From Pseudomonas fluorescens (GTDB taxonomy: Bacteria; Pseudomonadota; Gammaproteobacteria; Pseudomonadales; Pseudomonadaceae), in assembly GCF_902497995.1 (NCBI RefSeq), contig NZ_CABVII010000001.1, forward strand, positions 248,001-312,000: a DNA stretch of 64,000 nt, read 5' to 3'. The number at the start of each line of letters is the position of its first letter. Position 1 is the stretch's first letter. Shown piece after piece: positions 10,890-19,069 of this stretch. Below the pieces are notes generated by a model that was given only the letters and a program-made list of their open reading frames with translations, ran no database searches and had not been told where the DNA came from. The position numbers and the translations under genes are program-made.

Positions 10890-11507
10890 TCAATGCCCCA
10901 CTGAAAAGGCAATGGGCGCCGAACGGGCCAACCCGCCCCGACACTTGAGCACCCGCAACTGCGCGGGCCTGGCGTCGATGGCAATGCGCAAGGCGGCGGG
11001 CGAAGGGTTGATGGCTTCATGGATCGAGCGGTAGGCAAATGCCAGGGTCGAGCCGGTTTCCGCCGCCACCTGCAAGCGGCGCAAGGCGCGGTCATCGGCC
11101 TTGTGCGGCCAGCACAACACCGCGCCGCAACTGCCCGAACGCAAACATTGTTCCGCCGCCCACAGCGCATCGCGCTCGCTGGCCTGGATGATCGACAACT
11201 GGCGCAGATCGACCCCGGCGCTCTGCCAGGCCTGGGGATACGGCACGTAGGGCGGCGCCACCAGCACGATGCGTTCACCTGCTGCTGACAACCGCGCCAG
11301 CGCCGGCCACACCAGTTGCAACTCACCAACGCCCTGCCCGGCCAGGAGGATTTCGGTCAACGCCGCTTCCGGCCAACCGCCCGTGGGCAAAGCCGCATCC
11401 AGCGCGGCATGCCCGGTGGGTTGCGGGCTGGCCGCCGGTGGCGCAGGCCGCCCCCGCCAGACCTGGCCGCCATTGAACAGCGTATCCAACGCAACGACAG
11501 CGCCCAT
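10890..11507 (-). CDS. imuA: ImuA, RecA/SulA-like mutasome accessory protein
   Basis: A 205-residue RecA-fold protein. Features seen are the N-terminal LFNGGQVWRG, the TGHAALDAALPTGGWPEAAL segment that precedes the ATP-binding loop in the RecA superfamily, and the LTEILLAGQGVGELQLVWPAL stretch. A clean Walker A GKT/S is missing, as is usual for this group. ImuA interacts with ImuB and is required for damage-induced mutagenesis in this cassette. Its ATG overlaps the lexA2 TAA by one base (TAATG). Confidence 0.9.
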   Translation of the reverse strand: MGAVVALDTLFNGGQVWRGRPAPPAASPQPTGHAALDAALPTGGWPEAALTEILLAGQGVGELQLVWPALARLSAAGERIVLVAPPYVPYPQAWQSAGVDLRQLSIIQASERDALWAAEQCLRSGSCGAVLCWPHKADDRALRRLQVAAETGSTLAFAYRSIHEAINPSPAALRIAIDARPAQLRVLKCRGGLARSAPIAFSVGH

Positions 11508-12124
11508 TACCCTTGCCTCACCAGGCCGCAGAACACCCCTTCGATGGCCAGGTCCTGTCCGGCGCGAACGATGATCGGCTGATAGGCCGGGTTGCGCGGC
11601 AACAGGCGCACGGCATCGCCGACCCGCTCGAAACGCTTGATGGTGACTTCTCCATCGAGCCGCGCCACCACGATCTGGCCGTTGACGGCCTCCGGATTGC
11701 GATGCACACCCACCAGGTCACCGTCGAGAATGCCGTCCTCGATCATCGAGTCACCCCGGACCCGCAGCATGTAGTCCGGCACCCGGGAGAAAATCGACGG
11801 GTCGAGCAGCAAGCGGCTGTGCACCTCGGCATCGGCGCCGATCGGCGCACCCGCCGCCACCCGACCCAGTACCGGAATGTCCAGCAGCTCGGGCCGCGCC
11901 GGCTGCCCGAGCAAACGAATGCCCCGGGCCTGATGCGCATTGACTTCGATAAACCCGGCTTCGGTCAGCGCCAGCACATGCTTGCGCGCCACGCTGCGGG
12001 AGGCGAAACCGAACGCCTCGCTGATTTCAGCGAGGCTCGGGGACTGACCGTGCTCGGCGATTCGCTCGCGGATAAAGGTCAGGATGGCGGTACGGCGGGG
12101 AGTCAGAGTCGTCATGGAGTACAT
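11507..12124 (-). CDS. lexA: LexA2, self-cleaving repressor of the imu operon
   Basis: 205 residues with the LexA layout: N-terminal winged helix (SLAEISEAFGFASRSVARKH), Ala-Gly cleavage site (RVAAGAP), and peptidase S24 domain with catalytic Ser in RGDSMIEDG and Lys in GEVTIKRF. The recognition helix differs from classical LexA, and its position at the head of the imuA-imuB-dnaE2 operon is that of the second LexA of pseudomonads. The ATG at 12124 has GGAAAG upstream; a second in-frame ATG at 12115 (MTTLTP) is possible. A palindrome over the start codon is the likely operator, so it probably represses itself and the mutasome until SOS induction. Confidence 0.93.
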   Translation of the reverse strand: MYSMTTLTPRRTAILTFIRERIAEHGQSPSLAEISEAFGFASRSVARKHVLALTEAGFIEVNAHQARGIRLLGQPARPELLDIPVLGRVAAGAPIGADAEVHSRLLLDPSIFSRVPDYMLRVRGDSMIEDGILDGDLVGVHRNPEAVNGQIVVARLDGEVTIKRFERVGDAVRLLPRNPAYQPIIVRAGQDLAIEGVFCGLVRQG

Positions 12125-12130
12125 TTGTAC
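12119..12130. promoter_or_regulatory. candidate LexA2 operator, GTAC-N4-GTAC
   Basis: GTACATTTGTAC is a perfect GTAC-N4-GTAC palindrome at the lexA2 start codon. It closely resembles the GTAC-N4-GTGC type site reported for LexA2 in Pseudomonas putida and differs from the classical CTG-N10-CAG box. Confidence 0.65.
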
Positions 12131-12179
12131 TCTTTCCGGGTTTCCCTGACAAGAACCATCAGTCCGCAAATCTGCCCCC

Positions 12180-12251
12180 TGTAGGAGCGAGGCTTGCCCG
12201 CGAAGGCGGTGTGTCAGGTGCGCAGCCTTCTCGGGCAAGCCTCGCTCCTAC
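12180..12251. repeat. REPIN
   Basis: TGTAGGAGCGAGGCTTGCCC and GGGCAAGCCTCGCTCCTACG form an inverted pair between the lexA2 operon and the DUF971 gene. Confidence 0.88.
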
Positions 12252-12256
12252 GGGTT

Positions 12257-12532
12257 TCAGGTGAGTCCTGAGAGGTAGGGCCATGGGTAGATCCCGCGTT
12301 CGTGGCCGTCGCTGAAGATCAGTTGCAGGCCGTAGCCCTGGGAATTGAGTTCGACGACACGGATGCGCTCATCGACTTTCACCGTCAGCCCTTGCAACCG
12401 AAACGCCCGGCATTGCGAACACGGGCATTGCCGGCGCAATTCAGCGTGGTCGAGCAATTGCTCACGCCCATCCGGCCAGTTCAGGCGCAGTTGCTGTCTG
12501 CTTGGGCAATTGCCGATCGCTACCGGGCTCAT
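12257..12532 (-). CDS. DUF971 / GBBH-like N-terminal domain protein
   Basis: A 91-residue single-domain protein with the DUF971 fold signature: basic start, RLNWPDG, the Cys cluster CPCSQCRAF, and the end YPWPYL. The domain occurs at the N terminus of gamma-butyrobetaine hydroxylase, where Cys and His bind zinc, and as a standalone protein near Fe-S assembly factors. It is the last gene of the ABC transporter operon and its ATG overlaps the stop of the HEAT-repeat gene (ATGA), which argues that the two proteins are made together. The biochemical role is unknown. Confidence 0.85.
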   Translation of the reverse strand: MSPVAIGNCPSRQQLRLNWPDGREQLLDHAELRRQCPCSQCRAFRLQGLTVKVDERIRVVELNSQGYGLQLIFSDGHERGIYPWPYLSGLT

Positions 12533-13491
12533 TGCAACTGACCCAACGCAATGCGCACGGCCTTGCGCACTTCCGGATCACCGTCGTCCTGTGCCGCCTG
12601 CAAGGGCGCGATGGCGCCTTTATCGTTCAACTCCCCAAGCGCCAGCGCGGCTTCCTTGCGCAGGTTGCTGATGCGGTGGCCGAGGGTGTCGATCAGCGCG
12701 TCGAGCGCCGGCGCATAGCGCAAGCGGCCGAGGCTGCGGGTGGCGCGCAGGCGCACTTGCCAGTAATCGTCGCCCAAGGCTTCGACCAGTGCCGGCCCGG
12801 CGTCGGCATGCCCGACCTTGCCCAGGGTGGTGGCCGCCTCTTCGCGCACTTGCCAGGCCTGGTCCTGTAAGGCCTGGCGCAGGGCCGGCAGCACCTGGGC
12901 ATCGCACGCCAGGCCCAAGGCCCCGGTAGCGGCACGGCGGACTTCGGTGTCCGGATCGGCACTGGCCAATCGGGCCAGCGCCGGCAAGGCATCGAGCTGC
13001 TTGAGCCAGCCAAGCACGCCGACGGCTTCGCGGCGAACGCTGGCGTCTTCATCATTCAGCGCAACCGCAGCCGCTTGAGCCGCATCGGGAAAACGCAACT
13101 CGCGCAAGGCCCTGAACGCGGCGATGCGCACGCTGATGTCGGCATGCCCGGTCCACGGCAGAATCACCTGGCCCGCCGCTTCGCTCTTGAGCAGGCTGAG
13201 GCTTTGCGCGGCAGCGGCCTGCACCGCCACAGAGGGATCGGTCAGGGCCTGGCACAATGCTTCGACCACCGGCCCGTCCTCCCAGGCTTCCAGCAACCGT
13301 GCCGCTTCGGCGCGGACCTCTTCGGTCGGGTCTTGCGCCAGCCGGTCGACCAGCCACAGCAAGCCATCCGGCTCCTCGAGATCGGCCAGTTCGATCAGGG
13401 CAATCCGCCGCACTCCGGGGTCTTCATCGGTCAGGCGCGGTTGCAGGGCGAGAATGTCATCGTTATCGGTTACATCGAATAGAGAGGTCAT
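12529..13491 (-). CDS. HEAT-repeat protein
   Basis: A 320-residue protein made almost wholly of about nine HEAT-like repeats of around 31 residues, each with the pattern D-x-x-x-x-V-R-x-x-A-x-x-x-L-G, for example DEDASVRREAVGVLGWL and ADPDTEVRRAATGALGLA. Proteins of this type act as scaffolds or, in the PBS-lyase group, bind bilin chromophores. No catalytic motif is visible. The ATG overlaps the stop of the ABC ATPase gene (ATGA), so it belongs to the transporter operon. It may help assemble or mature the redox partner proteins encoded upstream; that is inference only. Confidence 0.88.
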   Translation of the reverse strand: MTSLFDVTDNDDILALQPRLTDEDPGVRRIALIELADLEEPDGLLWLVDRLAQDPTEEVRAEAARLLEAWEDGPVVEALCQALTDPSVAVQAAAAQSLSLLKSEAAGQVILPWTGHADISVRIAAFRALRELRFPDAAQAAAVALNDEDASVRREAVGVLGWLKQLDALPALARLASADPDTEVRRAATGALGLACDAQVLPALRQALQDQAWQVREEAATTLGKVGHADAGPALVEALGDDYWQVRLRATRSLGRLRYAPALDALIDTLGHRISNLRKEAALALGELNDKGAIAPLQAAQDDGDPEVRKAVRIALGQLQ

Positions 13492-14336
13492 AGGGCAAAT
13501 CGCGGCAGTTTATTTTCAGGGGGAAGTCCGAGAGGGTTCAGGCGCGGCAGCTGCCGACCGTCTTCGTGACGCAGCAACTCAAGGCAATGACGCTTCAAGC
13601 GGGAAAATGCGTGACTTGTCACCAGCTCGGTGGTGCGAGGCCGGGGAAAATCCAGGCGCAGGTCTTCGATGATCCGGCCCGGACGCGAACTCATCACCAG
13701 CAGCCTGTCGGCGAGGAACAGCGCTTCGTCGATGTCATGGGTGACGAACACCACGGTGGTGCGGATGCGCGTCCAGATGTCCAGCAGCAGTTCCTGCATG
13801 TTCAACCGGGTCAGGGCATCGAGGGCGCCGAACGGCTCGTCCATCAGCAACAGCCGAGGACGATTGATCAGCACCCGGGCGATTTCCACCCGCTGCTGCA
13901 TGCCGCCGGACAGCTGATCGGGCCAGCGCTCGGCAAAACCTTCGAGGCCCACCAGGGTCAGGATTTCGTCGGCGGCCCGGTGCCGCTCGGCTTTGCCGAT
14001 GCCACGCATTTTCAGGCCGAAGGCGACGTTGTCGCGCACCGTGCGCCAGGGGAACAGCGTGTGATGCTGAAACACCATGCCGCGTTGGGGTGATGGACCA
14101 GAGACCTGCGCGCCGTCGACTTTCAGGGTGCCGGTATGGGATTGCAGATGCCCGGCCAGCGCGCCGAGCAAGGTCGATTTGCCGCAACCGGACGGTCCGA
14201 GAATGCACACGAACTGCCCCGGTTCGATCTGGCAGTCCAGGCCTTGCACCGCTTCGAAGGCGTGTTTGTCTTCGCCGAGGACAATGGACAATTGACGGAT
14301 GTCGATCCGCCCTTCAGGGGTTTGCATCACGCTCAT
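13488..14336 (-). CDS. ABC transporter ATPase, nitrate/sulfonate/taurine type
   Basis: 282 residues with Walker A GPSGCGKST, Q-loop FQHHTLFPW, signature LSGGMQQR, Walker B LLLMDEPFGALD and H-loop VTHDIDEA, the typical TauB/SsuB/NrtD sequence pattern. It energises import of a small anion or organosulfur compound with the permease and binding protein encoded just upstream. Its start overlaps the permease stop (TGATG) and its stop overlaps the start of the HEAT-repeat gene. Confidence 0.93.
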   Translation of the reverse strand: MSVMQTPEGRIDIRQLSIVLGEDKHAFEAVQGLDCQIEPGQFVCILGPSGCGKSTLLGALAGHLQSHTGTLKVDGAQVSGPSPQRGMVFQHHTLFPWRTVRDNVAFGLKMRGIGKAERHRAADEILTLVGLEGFAERWPDQLSGGMQQRVEIARVLINRPRLLLMDEPFGALDALTRLNMQELLLDIWTRIRTTVVFVTHDIDEALFLADRLLVMSSRPGRIIEDLRLDFPRPRTTELVTSHAFSRLKRHCLELLRHEDGRQLPRLNPLGLPPENKLPRFAL

Positions 14337-15118
14337 CAGGCTTTTCCTCGTGGTCGGTGCCAGGGCGTGAGTAACCCGCCCAGCCGTTTGATCAGCAGAC
14401 TGCTGCCCATCCCGAGTACGCCGATCAGCAACATGCCGACCACGATGTCGGCGTAGTTCTGGAGGGTGTAGGACTCCCAGGTGTAATAGCCGATGCCGTA
14501 CTGGCCGGAGATCATTTCCGCGGTCACCAGGCAGAACCAGGAAGTGCCCATGCCGATGGCGAGGCCGGTGATGATGCTCGGTGCAGCGCCCGGCAGGATC
14601 ACTTCCAGCAGAATCGCCCGCCGCCCTGCCCCGAGGCTTTTCGCCGAGGCGATCAGCCGTGGGTCGACGCCTTCGACGCCATGCACGGTGTTGAGCAGGA
14701 TCGGGAACAGCGCGCCGGTGAAGGTGATGAAGACCATCGACAGCTCTGACGACGGGAACATCAGGATCGCCAGCGGAATCCAGGCCACCGCCGGAATCGG
14801 ACGCAGGACTTCCAGGGGTGGCAGCAACACGTCTTCAGCCCATTTCGAGCGACCGATGGCCAGACCGAGGGCGACGCCGATGATCAGCGCCGCGAGGTAA
14901 CCGGCAAACACCCGGCCGAGGCTGCTGCTCAGGTGCTGGACGAGCTTGCCGGAATCGCCGAGACCGAGGGCGGCTTCGATCACCGCCAGCGGTGTCGGAA
15001 CGTTGGCGAAGGTGACCAGGCCGAGGTTCCAGCGGCCACTGGCGGCGAGTTGCCAGAACAGGAGGCAGAGCAGCAACGAGGCGGCTCTTGGAACCCAACG
15101 CAAATATGATCCGTACAC
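14336..15118 (-). CDS. ABC transporter permease, NitT/TauT family
   Basis: About 260 residues with six hydrophobic segments and the EAA loop EVLRPIPAVAWIPLAI, followed by the second conserved stretch SAKSLGAGRRAILLEVILPGAAPSI. I place the start at the GTG at 15118, which has AGAGGA seven bases upstream. The longer reading to 15181 would translate into the neighbouring REPIN (SDRIREQARSHKG) and is not credible. The partner ATPase overlaps its stop codon. Confidence 0.9.
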   Translation of the reverse strand: MYGSYLRWVPRAASLLLCLLFWQLAASGRWNLGLVTFANVPTPLAVIEAALGLGDSGKLVQHLSSSLGRVFAGYLAALIIGVALGLAIGRSKWAEDVLLPPLEVLRPIPAVAWIPLAILMFPSSELSMVFITFTGALFPILLNTVHGVEGVDPRLIASAKSLGAGRRAILLEVILPGAAPSIITGLAIGMGTSWFCLVTAEMISGQYGIGYYTWESYTLQNYADIVVGMLLIGVLGMGSSLLIKRLGGLLTPWHRPRGKA

Positions 15119-15143
15119 AATTCTTCCTCTCAACCCTGAACCC

Positions 15144-15235
15144 TTGTGGGAGCGGGCTTGCTCGCGAATGCGGTCTGACATTCAACATCGATGTCGACTG
15201 ACCCACCGCATTCGCGAGCAAGCCCGCTCCCACAG
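15144..15235. repeat. REPIN, first of a tandem pair
   Basis: TGTGGGAGCGGGCTTGCTCG and CGAGCAAGCCCGCTCCCACA, with loop text GCGGTCTGACATTCAACAT that is shared by the next REPIN. It lies between the binding-protein and permease genes of one operon. Confidence 0.9.
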
Positions 15236-15278
15236 TTGATCGTTGGTGGATTCGATATTTTCATACGACGTCGTTCCC

Positions 15279-15370
15279 TTGCAGGAGCCGGCTGGCTGGC
15301 GAATGCGGTCTGACATTCAACATTGATGCAGGCTGGTCAGACGCATTCGCCAGCAAGCCGGCTCCTACAG
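15279..15370. repeat. REPIN, second of a tandem pair
   Basis: GCAGGAGCCGGCTGGCTGGC and GCCAGCAAGCCGGCTCCTAC bound a loop beginning with the same GCGGTCTGACATTCAACAT as the first unit 120 bases away. Different arms with a shared loop suggest duplication followed by drift or conversion. Confidence 0.88.
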
Positions 15371-15382
15371 AGGGCCTTGGGG

Positions 15383-16801
15383 TCAGCGAACGGCAACGGC
15401 CTGTGCGGTGGCATCTGTGAAGTCGAACACCTTGCCGCCCTGTGCCGTGGCGAATTGCTGGGCCTGGCCCTTGAGTAGAAACGCGCTCAGGCGCCCTTTC
15501 GCATCACTGGCAAACCACGCCTGGTCCGCCAGCAACTTGATCCCGCTGTCGCTCGCCTGGGCATACACCGCGCGGATGTTCTTGCCTTCCTGCTTCAGGC
15601 TGGCCAGCGCGGTAAACGCCGACTCCGCCGAGGCGTATTGACGAACCCTGGGCTCGCCACGCACCCAGACTTCGGCCACATGGCTGAAATCGGTAATGGG
15701 CTTGCCGCTCAGTGCATCCACCGCGTTCAGCGGCGTCGGCTCGTAATTCGCAAGCTGTGCGCTGTAATCCAGGTTCGAGGCCTTGAACGCGGCGCGGATG
15801 TACTGGTCGTCAATGAAGGTGTTCAGGTCGAGACCGCGGTCAGCCTTCTTCAGCAGCTTCAGGGTATCGATGGCGGTACCGACCGCCTGACGGTACTCCG
15901 GCTTCCAGCTCAGGTCGCGGGTCTGCACCCCGAGCGGACCGTAGAACAGGTAATTGACCTCGGCATCGACCCCGGTGACCTTGGCGATCAACTCGCTGTA
16001 CTTCTCGGGCTCGGCCGTCAATAACTGGTTGGCTTCGATACTGGCGCGCAGGTAGGCGACGACAATTTCCGGGTACTTTTTCGCGTACGCCTGATCGACC
16101 AATGCGCCGTGGAAAGTCGGGGCATTCGCCTGGGAACCGTCATAGATCTTGCGAGCAAAACCACGGCTCGGGAACAGTTCGGCGAAGGGCACGAAGTCGG
16201 CGTGGGCGTCGATTTTCCCGGCCTGCAATGCCGAACCTGCGACTTCCGGTGGCTGGGCGATGATGTTCACGTCTTTCAGTGGATCCCAGCCCTGGGCGGC
16301 CACGGCGCGCAGCAACATGCCATGGGCGGTGGAGGCGAACGGCACGGAAATGGTCTTGCCCTTGAGCTCGGCCAATGACTGCACCGCCGAAGCGCTCGGC
16401 ACCACGATGCCGTTGCCGCTGCCCTTGATACTGCCCGACAGCACACTGATGAACAGGCTGTGCTTGCCCGCGGTTTCGAACGCCACGCCGTTGAACGAAC
16501 CGGGGAAATCGGCCATGGCGCCGAAGTCGAGTTTGCCGGCAACCATCTCGTTGGTCAGGGGCGCGCCGCTGGTGAAGTTCTTCCACTGCACCTCGTACCT
16601 GGCGTCCTTGTACGGGCCGTCGTGGGGCAGGTATTTGTCCAGCAGACCGAGCTCGCGAATCAACAGGCCGCCGGCGGCACAGTTGATCGTGGTGTCCTGG
16701 GTACCGATGGCAATGCGGATGGTTTCGGCTGACGCCGACAGGGTGAATGAAGCCAGTACCAGACCGGCAAACGCTGCACGCAGCAATATTGGCAAAGACA
16801 T
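15383..16801 (-). CDS. ABC transporter periplasmic substrate-binding protein, NitT/TauT type
   Basis: 472 residues with a Sec signal peptide (LLRAAFAGLVLASFTLSASA, cut before ETIRIAIG) and an NMT1/SsuA-like domain. Family features are ETIRIAIGTQDTTIN, the KLDFGAMADFPGS substrate-pocket region and GKTISVPFASTAHGMLL. It is about 130 residues longer than ordinary SsuA/TauA proteins because of a C-terminal extension from about residue 335. The start is the ATG at 16801, preceded by GAGGGGA; the upstream ATG at 16822 has no ribosome site. The ligand cannot be told from sequence; anion or sulfonate transport is the family norm. Confidence 0.9.
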   Translation of the reverse strand: MSLPILLRAAFAGLVLASFTLSASAETIRIAIGTQDTTINCAAGGLLIRELGLLDKYLPHDGPYKDARYEVQWKNFTSGAPLTNEMVAGKLDFGAMADFPGSFNGVAFETAGKHSLFISVLSGSIKGSGNGIVVPSASAVQSLAELKGKTISVPFASTAHGMLLRAVAAQGWDPLKDVNIIAQPPEVAGSALQAGKIDAHADFVPFAELFPSRGFARKIYDGSQANAPTFHGALVDQAYAKKYPEIVVAYLRASIEANQLLTAEPEKYSELIAKVTGVDAEVNYLFYGPLGVQTRDLSWKPEYRQAVGTAIDTLKLLKKADRGLDLNTFIDDQYIRAAFKASNLDYSAQLANYEPTPLNAVDALSGKPITDFSHVAEVWVRGEPRVRQYASAESAFTALASLKQEGKNIRAVYAQASDSGIKLLADQAWFASDAKGRLSAFLLKGQAQQFATAQGGKVFDFTDATAQAVAVR

Positions 16802-16932
16802 GGGTAAGTCCCCTCGAATCATTTACAGGATGTTCGTCTCCGCCACGATCAGGGCGCGGTGGGAAACGAGGGGTGTCTTGAAGCGAGCGTCCGGGGGTTA
16901 CCGGATGGCTTTCAGGTTGACCGGGCGGGCCT

Positions 16933-17026
16933 CTTCGCGGGCAAGCCCGCTCCCACAGGTTGCTTGGCGTACTCAAGATTTACGGTTGGCCTCGCCCCCC
17001 TGTGGGAGCGGGATTGCCCGCGAAGG
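16933..17026. repeat. REP pair in inverted orientation
   Basis: TTCGCGGGCAAGCCCGCTCC ... and AGCGGGATTGCCCGCGAAGG are in the opposite relative order to the other pairs, around a 40-base spacer, between the ferredoxin and the binding-protein genes. Confidence 0.85.
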
Positions 17027-17037
17027 CGTCCTGTCAG

Positions 17038-17283
17038 TCAGCGCAACAAATAGGGTATTTCCACTTTCACCGCACCGGTCGGGCAGTCCTTTTCACACGG
17101 CATGCAGTACCAGCATTCATCGAAGGCCATGTAGGCTTTCTGGGTGGCCGGGTTGATCGCCAACAGGTCCATCGGGCAAACATCGACGCACACGGTGCAG
17201 CCTTTGTGGGCGATGCACAGGTCCTCATCGACCGTGACCGGTGCGTTGGAGCGAAAGAATATTTCCTGGGGTTGATAGGCCAT
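17038..17283 (-). CDS. 2[4Fe-4S] ferredoxin, AprB-like
   Basis: An 81-residue protein with two cluster-binding motifs: C-x4-GC-x2-C-x3-CP (CIAHKGCTVCVDVCP) and C-x2-C-x2-C-x3-CP (CWYCMPCEKDCP). This is the ferredoxin arrangement found in the beta subunit of adenylylsulfate reductase. The ATG at 17283 has GAGAG upstream. It directly follows the AprA-like flavoprotein gene, so the two probably form an electron-transfer pair. Whether they reduce or oxidise a sulfur compound is not shown by sequence. Confidence 0.9.
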   Translation of the reverse strand: MAYQPQEIFFRSNAPVTVDEDLCIAHKGCTVCVDVCPMDLLAINPATQKAYMAFDECWYCMPCEKDCPTGAVKVEIPYLLR

Positions 17284-17308
17284 TTCGTGGTCTCTCTTCT
17301 GGTGAGGC

Positions 17309-19069
17309 TCAGGCAGCGAATGCGCCAACCCGCAGCCGGTCGTACGCCTGCATTTCTTCGGCGTCGAGCGGGATGATGTAAGGCTCGACGGCTTTCTTGA
17401 AACTGCTCATCAGGCCGTTTTCACCCTTCTTCAAATGGCAATGGCAGAACCAGTCGCTGTCGTTGCGTTGCGGGTGGTCGACCCGATAGTGGTAAAGCCC
17501 CCAGCGACTCTCGGCGCGGAACAGCGAGGCCCGAGCGGCCATTTCCGCGCAATCGCGGATCATGCTGACTTCCATCGCACGCATCAGTTCGTGGGCGTTG
17601 TGGGCCTTGATCTGATCGAGATCGCGCTGGATATCGCTGAAGCGTTGCAGGCCAATCTGCATTTTTTTCGTCACTTTCGGCGGCTGCAGGTAATCGTTGA
17701 CGAAGCGTCGCAGCTTGTACTCGACCTGGGCCGGCGGCAGACCGTGTTCCCGGTCCAGTGGCGCATAGACCCGTGCCTTTTCCGTTTCGATCTGCCGGGC
17801 ATCGACGGCTGAAAACTCGCGTCCGGCGACAAAATCCGCCGCGTTGGTACCGGCAAACCAGCCATAGGTGAACGCGCCGAGCATGTAGTTGTGCGGCACC
17901 GCGGCCATGTCACCCGCCGAGTACAACCCCTTGACCGACGTCTCGGCCTTCTCGTTGACCCATACCCCCGACGCCGAGTGACCGCTGCAAAAACCGATCT
18001 CCGAGATGTGCATCTCGACCATTTGCGTGCGGTAGTCAGTGCCGCGGTTGGCGTGGAACTGGCCACGGCTCGGGCGTTCGTTGCTGTGCAGGATCTCTTC
18101 GATGTTCTGGATGGTTTCCTCGGCCAGGTGATCGAGCTTGAGAAACACCGGGCCGTTGCCGCTTTCAAGTTCCTGGTGGAACTCCCACATCATCTGCCCG
18201 CTCCAGTAGTCGCACTCGATGAAGCGCTCGCCCTTGTTGTTTGCGGTGTAGCCCCCCAATGGACCGGTGACGTAGGCGCAGGCCGGGCCGTTGTAATCCT
18301 TGATCAACGGGTTGATCTGGAAGCATTCCAGGTTCGCCAGTTCCGCGCCGGCGTGATAGGCCATGGCATAACCGTCGCCGGCATTGGTCGGGTTTTCATA
18401 GGTGCCCATCAGGTAACCCGAGGACGGCAACCCCAGGCGCCCGGCCGCACCGCAGCACAGAATCACCGCCTTGGCCTTGATCACGTGGAAGTCGGCGGTG
18501 CGGCAATCGAAGCCCATCACGCCGTTGACCGCGCCCTCTTCGTCGGTCAGCAGGCGTGTGCAGACCAGCCGATTGGTAATGCTCACCCGTGCCCGTTTCA
18601 ACTGGCGGTACAGGACTTTCTTGATGTCATGCCCTTCCGGCATCGGCAGCACGTAAGCGCCCATGTGGTGGACCTTCTTCACCGCGTAGTCGCCGGTTTC
18701 GTCCTTCTCGAATTTCACGCCCCAACGGTCCAGTTGCGAGAGGGTTTCAAAGCTGTGGGTCGCGTAGGCATACACCGCCGCCTGATTGACGATGCCGTCA
18801 TTGGCGATAGTGATTTCCTTGGTGTACTGCTCTGGCGTCGAGTGGCCGGGAATGATCGCGTTGTTCAGGCCGTCCATGCCCATGCTGATCGCGCCGCTGC
18901 GTTTGACGTTGGCCTTGTCGATCAGCAGTACCCGCAGATCGCGGTTGCGCTCCTTGGCCTTGATCGCCGCCATGGGTCCGGCGGTGCCGCCGCCGATCAC
19001 GACGATGTCGTATTCCTGTTCGAGGGTGCTTCTAGTCATGGAGCCGTTAGTCTTCGAGCTGTGGGTCAT
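17309..19069 (-). CDS. AprA/FrdA-like FAD-dependent oxidoreductase
   Basis: A 586-residue flavoprotein of the succinate dehydrogenase/fumarate reductase/APS reductase family. The FAD-binding dinucleotide fold is at the start (DIVVIGGGTAGPMAA) and the FAD-binding C-terminal motif SGVWVNEKAETSVKGLYSAGD is in the middle; the ending WFCHCHLKKG is Cys/His-rich. Pairing with an AprB-like ferredoxin favours an AprA-like enzyme over a quinone-linked fumarate reductase, since no cytochrome or iron-sulfur SdhB partner is present. The start ATG overlaps the stop of the GntR gene (ATGA). An in-frame ATG at 19039 would also work. Its location with a NitT/TauT importer suggests oxidative or reductive handling of an imported organosulfur or similar compound. 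Confidence 0.88.
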   Translation of the reverse strand: MTHSSKTNGSMTRSTLEQEYDIVVIGGGTAGPMAAIKAKERNRDLRVLLIDKANVKRSGAISMGMDGLNNAIIPGHSTPEQYTKEITIANDGIVNQAAVYAYATHSFETLSQLDRWGVKFEKDETGDYAVKKVHHMGAYVLPMPEGHDIKKVLYRQLKRARVSITNRLVCTRLLTDEEGAVNGVMGFDCRTADFHVIKAKAVILCCGAAGRLGLPSSGYLMGTYENPTNAGDGYAMAYHAGAELANLECFQINPLIKDYNGPACAYVTGPLGGYTANNKGERFIECDYWSGQMMWEFHQELESGNGPVFLKLDHLAEETIQNIEEILHSNERPSRGQFHANRGTDYRTQMVEMHISEIGFCSGHSASGVWVNEKAETSVKGLYSAGDMAAVPHNYMLGAFTYGWFAGTNAADFVAGREFSAVDARQIETEKARVYAPLDREHGLPPAQVEYKLRRFVNDYLQPPKVTKKMQIGLQRFSDIQRDLDQIKAHNAHELMRAMEVSMIRDCAEMAARASLFRAESRWGLYHYRVDHPQRNDSDWFCHCHLKKGENGLMSSFKKAVEPYIIPLDAEEMQAYDRLRVGAFAA

